Of a stretch of 64,000 bases of DNA, positions 59,251 through 64,000 are shown one piece after another; the stretch's first letter is position 1, and the number at the start of each line of letters is the position of its first letter. Made by a program: the position numbers and the translations under genes. The DNA comes from Paramacrobiotus metropolitanus (lineage: Eukaryota > Tardigrada > Eutardigrada > Parachela > Macrobiotidae), in assembly GCF_019649055.1 (NCBI RefSeq), contig NW_026570314.1, positions 248,001 to 312,000 of the forward strand, read 5' to 3'. The notes beneath the pieces are model-generated. The model did not search any database and was not told the origin of the DNA. It saw only the letters and a list, made by a program, of their open reading frames with translations.

Positions 59251-60545
59251 ATTTGGACTGAAACCAGGTAGTGAAAAAACAACTACAAACGATATCTCAG
59301 AGGACGTCAAACCAAAAAACGACAGTTGCAATAAGCAGAAAGCTAAAACTTCTTTTGTAGAACTTAGGTCTTAATTTCAAGATACTGTAAATCGATCAGC
59401 AAGACAGATTTTTAAGCGACACAGACTGAAAATAGTTTAAGTAATATTCTGCAGATCCAGTCATCGTGAGGCTGATAGGCTCGGTAATCGGTCACACTGT
59501 GACCGATTACAGATGTGAACCTGAGAATAGAGAATCATGGTGAAAAAAAGCGCCGCATTTCGCCGTGCATCCTTGTACCCATAATGTGAATCCGGGTGTG
59601 CGGCTGCATTATACGGTCTCACACATATCGCGTCGATTTCGGTGCAATCAGCTGGAGCTGCTTCGAAGTTCGAGCACACGAGCAGATTAGGCCAACAGCC
59701 AAACCATCGTTCTTTGTAACGTGGCACTCTTTTAGGGAACGGCGAGACCACGAGGGAGCTTGACACATACAGGTATGGTGTGACACAATGCCGGGCGCCT
59801 TCGAGCTTACCCCCACGTGAGACGTGCTAGCGTATCCCAGCAGGCATCTTCCCAGACAAGCGCTATTCCATCTCGTACAGGGACGAGGGCTGTATTCAAT
59901 TACACCGTTGAATAATAAAATGTTTTATTATAATTATAGTGACCCATTGATAACGACACCCCGCTTTTTTCTTGTGACCGGAATGTAAAGTGATCCGTTT
60001 CCGTATTGATATTACTGTTTGCTAGGACGTTATTATTTTATTCTTTATTCAGTGTGTAGTAAAACTCTGTATACAGAGAAACCAAGCAATAAGTTAAAAA
60101 GTCTTTCTAACTTTTACAATGGACAAAGCTCGAAGTATTTTAGTTAGGCGAATCAAAAAAGTACGAACACAGTATATAGTTATACTAAAATGCGGTTTGT
60201 CAATCCAACTTCCAAATATCTGAGTTATTTGGAAGTTGGATTGACAATCAGACAATTGAAGGTACAAGGATGCCGGAATACCTGACCTCGTTAAAAACAT
60301 TATCCTTTGAAAACATTATCAAATGTACATTGTACATTTGTTGAAGCCATTTCGCTTTTGCAGTGCTACAAGATAATTTTCTATGTGAAATTTGGATGTG
60401 TAGACTATTTGTTCATTATTTTCGCTCAGTGAAAAATTCAGTAACTTGAAAAGCACGCATGAGGATTAAATTAATACAGTTCTAGTAAGTAAAACCACAA
60501 AAAAATCACTACACCGCGTTTTAGTTTTTAAGCCAGACGGAGGAA
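59251..60545. other. Spacer between copy F and the downstream cassette
   Basis: No supported gene. Contains a perfect stem at 60197-60247 (22-bp arms, 7-base loop). Confidence 0.5.
60197..60247. repeat. Perfect hairpin, 22-bp arms
   Basis: TTGTCAATCCAACTTCCAAATA, loop TCTGAGT, exact complement. It has the length of a microRNA precursor arm but only a 51-nt total and no mismatches, so a hairpin MITE remnant is as likely. Confidence 0.8.
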
Positions 60546-61690
60546 TTATCCGTAGAGAGATTGTGCGCATTCAGAACACGGGTAGTGACTTCCACGAACA
60601 ATATCTAAGGTCACACTGTTTCCGCCGTACTGCAGCATGGTAACGGCCTCATTGTAGGTGGCCGCTAGTACACTCTCTCCGTTTACGCGGACAATCTGAT
60701 CACCATGCTTCAGTCGACCTGTAGAAAATAGGATGTTGACTTGAAATGGCACTGCAGAGTGCAGACCCATCTGTACGTATTGAGGATAGTTGGTATTTCC
60801 GTCTGGCCGCGCCATGCCTACGGCTCCCGGAAACGCTTTCTCGCCCAAGATTGGAGAACCACTTCTTACCGTCTCCCTCGGCGCTTTCTCCGGGTGCAAT
60901 CCTTTGCACAAAAATTTCCAGATCCCCTTCTCGCGTTGCGCGGCCACCGACCTATGGGTACGCAATGTTATTAAAATATTAATGATCTTTGAAGCTGAAT
61001 CATATTAACAGAGACTTCGTAAAACCTGTATTATCTTGCTAAGCTGGTAATACGTAACTCCGGTCTTTATTGGTCAAATCAAACTGAAGGCAAAATAAAG
61101 AAGGAAACACAAAAATTACAAGTGTTTCGATGTGATACTTTACAGGATTAAGTCGCTGCTCGTAAATTAGTACAAAGATCGAGATGTGTGTCCTTCAGTG
61201 CATGCAGATATTTATTCTGTAAAATTATATTAATGGGACTACATGTACACCAATAGTGATGTCAGTGTCAACCTGACACACACCATAGAAAATCCTAGTT
61301 GACCGTTTTCTCGCCGGAGTACGATCGTAATAACTTCCGGCAGACTGCAACAAAAAAAACGAATGAGCAACGGTGAAATGATTATGACAACGCCGAGTTC
61401 TTTGTACAAGTAGCTGTGGTTGAGAATTCAACCACTCACCGATACTCCGGCACCGCTTTCAACGAAATCCCTAACAGAAGCTTAGCCAGCCACAGCATTG
61501 GGCTGGGGATCTTCTCGATCCAATACGACGGCAGCCAGACCGTTGACTTCAACCGCGCATCTAAACCGCCCGGTGGCGGAACAAACCCCGGGTTCAATCT
61601 TGGTTCCGCTGAAAATGGTATTTCGGGCTTCGTTGTCGCGTGCTTGTACCGATAAATGTCCCACAATTCGGCTTGCAGTAATAAATTGCT
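60546..61690 (-). pseudogene. BTB-PDZ family exons 6-9 only (linker and PDZ cassette)
   Basis: Exons 61440-61690, 61284-61344, 60870-60951, 60546-60718 are all open, with good splice sites and family phases: LLLQAELWDIYRYKHATTKP, TIVLRRENGQLGFSM, GRLKHGDQIVRVNGESVL, alpha-B ATYNEAV (Tyr), tail CAQSLYG. Exons 1-5 (BTB and BACK) are absent: only ~430 bases separate it from exon 9 of the next copy and they show no homology. Either it is a 5'-truncated relic, or an alternative C-terminal cassette spliced to exon 5 at 63010-63131, whose phase is compatible. The clean frame argues for recent loss or continued use. Confidence 0.7.
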
Positions 61691-62120
61691 CTGCAAATGA
61701 TAATAACCCCTGAAAGATGTACAGACTACAGGAGTTAAGATCGTTTCATACAGTTTCGCAAAGGGAGTCGTTTTTTGTTACAGTATATTTTTTCTGTTAT
61801 TAAGTACACAGAACTATGAAATGGAAAACAGACAAGATCATATTATTCAAGAGTGTAATTAAGCTAAACACGATATCAGGACGAAAAACTATTTTTCACG
61901 CGGAAGGAAAGGATAAAGTAATGCACGATGCGCTACCGAATGTAAAAATGTACGAGTACCCCACTATTCTTGCCATTCACCGGGTAAATCATTTTTCGTA
62001 AGACATTATAGTACGCACACTGCATTAAGCTATTACAAAACTAAATTGCAATCGCTAGCTGATCACACGTCCACGAAGCCGAGTTTAGACAGTGCAATGC
62101 ACAGTGTGTACAGGCAGTAT
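61691..62120. other. Spacer between two PDZ cassettes
   Basis: No exon 1-5 homology and no other signal seen. Confidence 0.5.
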
Positions 62121-63545
62121 TCAGCGAATCACATCCAGGGTTACGTTGTTTCCGGCGTTGCGCAGAATGCTCCTGGCCTGCTCTCGAGTGACCGCTTCTA
62201 GACTCTCACCGTTCACCGCCACAATCCGATCGCCTGGCTGCAATCGACCTGTAGAAAAGCTGATGTCTAACGCAAACCATGCAGTGTATCGTCTTGTCAA
62301 TATTACGTCGGATGGTTTACCACGAATCAGAACGCGTTTCTCTGCCAGGAGTACGTGCACAAAATCGTAATATTACGTTTACCATCAATCCGAGCGCTTC
62401 CGCCGTCTACGATCACTTCCACCGAAATCGGCAAATTCCCATTCGGCGAACCTAAGCCTCCAACCTATATATAAACATTTCTTCTTTCAAGATCCAGCTT
62501 CAATTCTTACTACATACAAGAGTAAGCCCAAAACGACCGTCTTGTCCACGACGCAACGAAATCATATTAGATTTCGGCAAGCTGCCATAATATACAGGCG
62601 AACTGTAAACGCAATAAACAGCGTAATAAAGCAATAGCGACAAGGTTGATGAAAAGGCAACAGGACAGCAGAAATATTGCCCGCGCACGCACCGACGCGC
62701 TGGCAATTGTTGCACCAACCGCGAGCGCTTTGGTAATTTGTTGGCCAACATGATGAATGGCCTGATGATCTTCTTTAAGCGAAATCGGAACTCCGTCTCC
62801 GGCTCGAAATCTCTATCCGGAGAATGCGGCGGCAAATCGCTTCTTGGCTGCGATAAAAACGGAATTTCCGGCCGCATAGTGGCATGTTTGTACCGGTAAA
62901 TGTCCAACAATTCCGCCTCCAGTAGCAGCCCACTCTACGAGAGCAAGGATTATGTTCTCGGTTTCCGATACCTTAGTACTTCTGCTAATTACAGCTTCAA
63001 TTTGCCCACCGTGGCGGGTCCATCTAGCAGCTCGGTATCGCTCATTAACGGAAATCGTACGAGGAGCAGCAGATCGGCCAGGATGCGCCGTCGGTTCTTC
63101 GTCATTACGGGCACAGGCCGCTGTTGCCCACCTGCAAAATCACGGAAAGAAATTATGACCCAGTCGTCGTACTGGCTATAGTGGGAATCATACATTTCAC
63201 AAGTCGTCAAAAGGTACGAAAAGGTCCGTTTCATAAATCATAATAATTTCTGCTTGGTTTTTGTTAACATAGATGCGTATACCCGAAATCGCAGTACAAT
63301 TGCACGAGTGTAGCAACTAGCAACACGACCCCGGTTCGGAAAGTGAAAATGCTCAGCAGCACTTACTTTTCTACTGCAGTGTAGACTGCGTTTTCCGATG
63401 CCCGAAGTGTGCTGCGTCGCAGAATCATCTCCAACGTTCCCCTGTCGATCTGGTTAAGCCCCTTGAAGCGCAGAACATTTTCACAATATGCGTCCACCAC
63501 TCTCAAGCAAGGATCCACGAGATCATTTGCATGCCATTTAACAGC
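62121..63545 (-). pseudogene. BTB-BACK-PDZ copy G, exons 4-9, frameshifted in exon 5
   Basis: Exons: 63367-63545 (BACK: ILRRSTLRASENAVYTAVEK), 63010-63131, 62693-62934, 62518-62602, 62383-62464, 62121-62248. PDZ: ISLRRGQDGRFGLTL, GRLQPGDRIVAVNG, alpha-B VTREQAR (Arg at the class site). Exon 5 is 122 nt against 136 in every other copy. The lost 14 nt lie between two copies of AACCGACGGCG, one of which remains, so the frame shifts between NDEEPTA and NRRRILADLLLL. Unless an unusual splice corrects it, the protein is truncated in BACK. BTB exons 1-3 are not seen up to base 64000 and may lie beyond the window. Confidence 0.78.
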
Positions 63546-64000
63546 CTATATACCACACAACGTCGTATAATTCGAAACTTCGCAATGCAACTCGACGACA
63601 CTGATAGCTTTTGTCAGAGGCCCATGACTGCGCCTGGTGCATACGGCCCACCATGGACGTACTTGCACTCATGCTTGCCATATCGCCTCTCTCGCTGTAC
63701 GTACGTGTGCTGCTGCACTGCACTCATACCCGCTGAAGCGGATATACGCGGCGCACACACTGAGCATACTTGCTCTCTCGTCCCTCTCTCGCAGTATGAC
63801 TCAGCGTTCATACGCTCGCGTTGGATTGAGTCCAGTCTGCGCATCATCACACAGCTGATGGCACACAGCACGTGCTTGCCGCCAGTTGCTTCTTTCACGC
63901 CTTGGCGAACGCTCAAGAGCTTTTTAGCATACACTTGCTTGCTTAGCCATCAGTGCTTTGTTTTGCTTTCCTGCTATTACGCAGCATTGTTCCCTTTATT
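63546..64000. other. Window end: intron or upstream DNA of copy G
   Basis: No BTB exon recognised. The region is richer in CTCTCTCGC-type pyrimidine tracts than its neighbours, but no gene is supported. Confidence 0.4.

Noticed and set aside
59461-59816. Possible minus-strand gene upstream of copy F
   Set aside because: Two overlapping short frames with no domain, no splice pattern and no paralogue.
63614-63934. 106-codon minus-strand frame at the window end as a missing BTB exon
   Set aside because: No BTB signature (no SPVF.AMFYG, no DVHP.AF) in any frame; the composition looks like pyrimidine-tract repeat.

Overview
The window is nuclear DNA of an animal. Genes are split by many short GT-AG introns, the genome carries several classes of retrotransposon and MITE, and there is a complete animal-type Polo-like kinase. 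I see no bacterial, viral or organellar operon. A small-genome ecdysozoan such as a tardigrade would fit (compact introns, expanded BTB families), but that is a guess from gene content and the sequence does not prove it. I found no rRNA, no intact tRNA and no CRISPR.

Layout. (1) From 0 to 37 kb two multi-copy gene families alternate head-on. On the plus strand is a three-exon F-box protein family: copy 27-1061 is cut by the window edge, 4122-7341 and 34841-37102 are intact, and 11.4 kb, 16.2-21.7 kb and 25.8-32.4 kb are broken. On the minus strand is a BTBD2/6-like family (BTB, BACK) whose usual C-terminal PHR domain is replaced, in most copies by a PDZ domain built from the last three exons. 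Intact BTB-BACK-PDZ copies lie at 8189-10790 and 11919-14721. A variant at 22930-25241 ends instead in a Tudor-like module, and a lone BACK-exon relic lies at 22.3-22.5 kb. (2) From 38.5 to 41 kb there are single-copy novelties: a protein made almost only of repeated helix-turn-helix units, an unknown two-exon gene, and a possible zinc-finger gene. (3) From 41 to 46.7 kb lies AT-rich intergenic DNA with palindromes and a MITE carrying a nested retrotransposon. (4) 46681-51002 is a complete 13-exon Polo-like kinase on the minus strand. (5) From 52 to 64 kb the BTB-BACK-PDZ family resumes: intact copies at 52079-55696 and 56635-59250, a 5'-less four-exon cassette at 60546-61690, and a frameshifted copy running off the window at 62121-63545.

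Mobile elements explain most of the damage. A young LTR element (two 394-bp LTRs, one difference seen) carrying only a Gag-like ORF sits inside an F-box exon. A LINE with an APE-type endonuclease sits in another F-box exon. At least four 5'-truncated copies of a restriction-endonuclease-type LINE are scattered through the window, and one is inserted in a MITE with a perfect 9-bp target duplication.

Functionally, both families look like substrate adaptors of cullin-RING ubiquitin ligases: F-box for SCF and BTB-BACK for CUL3. The PDZ domains would read protein C-termini, and the residue that sets PDZ ligand class differs between copies. That suggests a diversifying, lineage-specific array of ubiquitin-ligase adaptors. 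Exon structures given here were assembled by hand from splice signals, frame and paralogue alignment; no RNA evidence was available.
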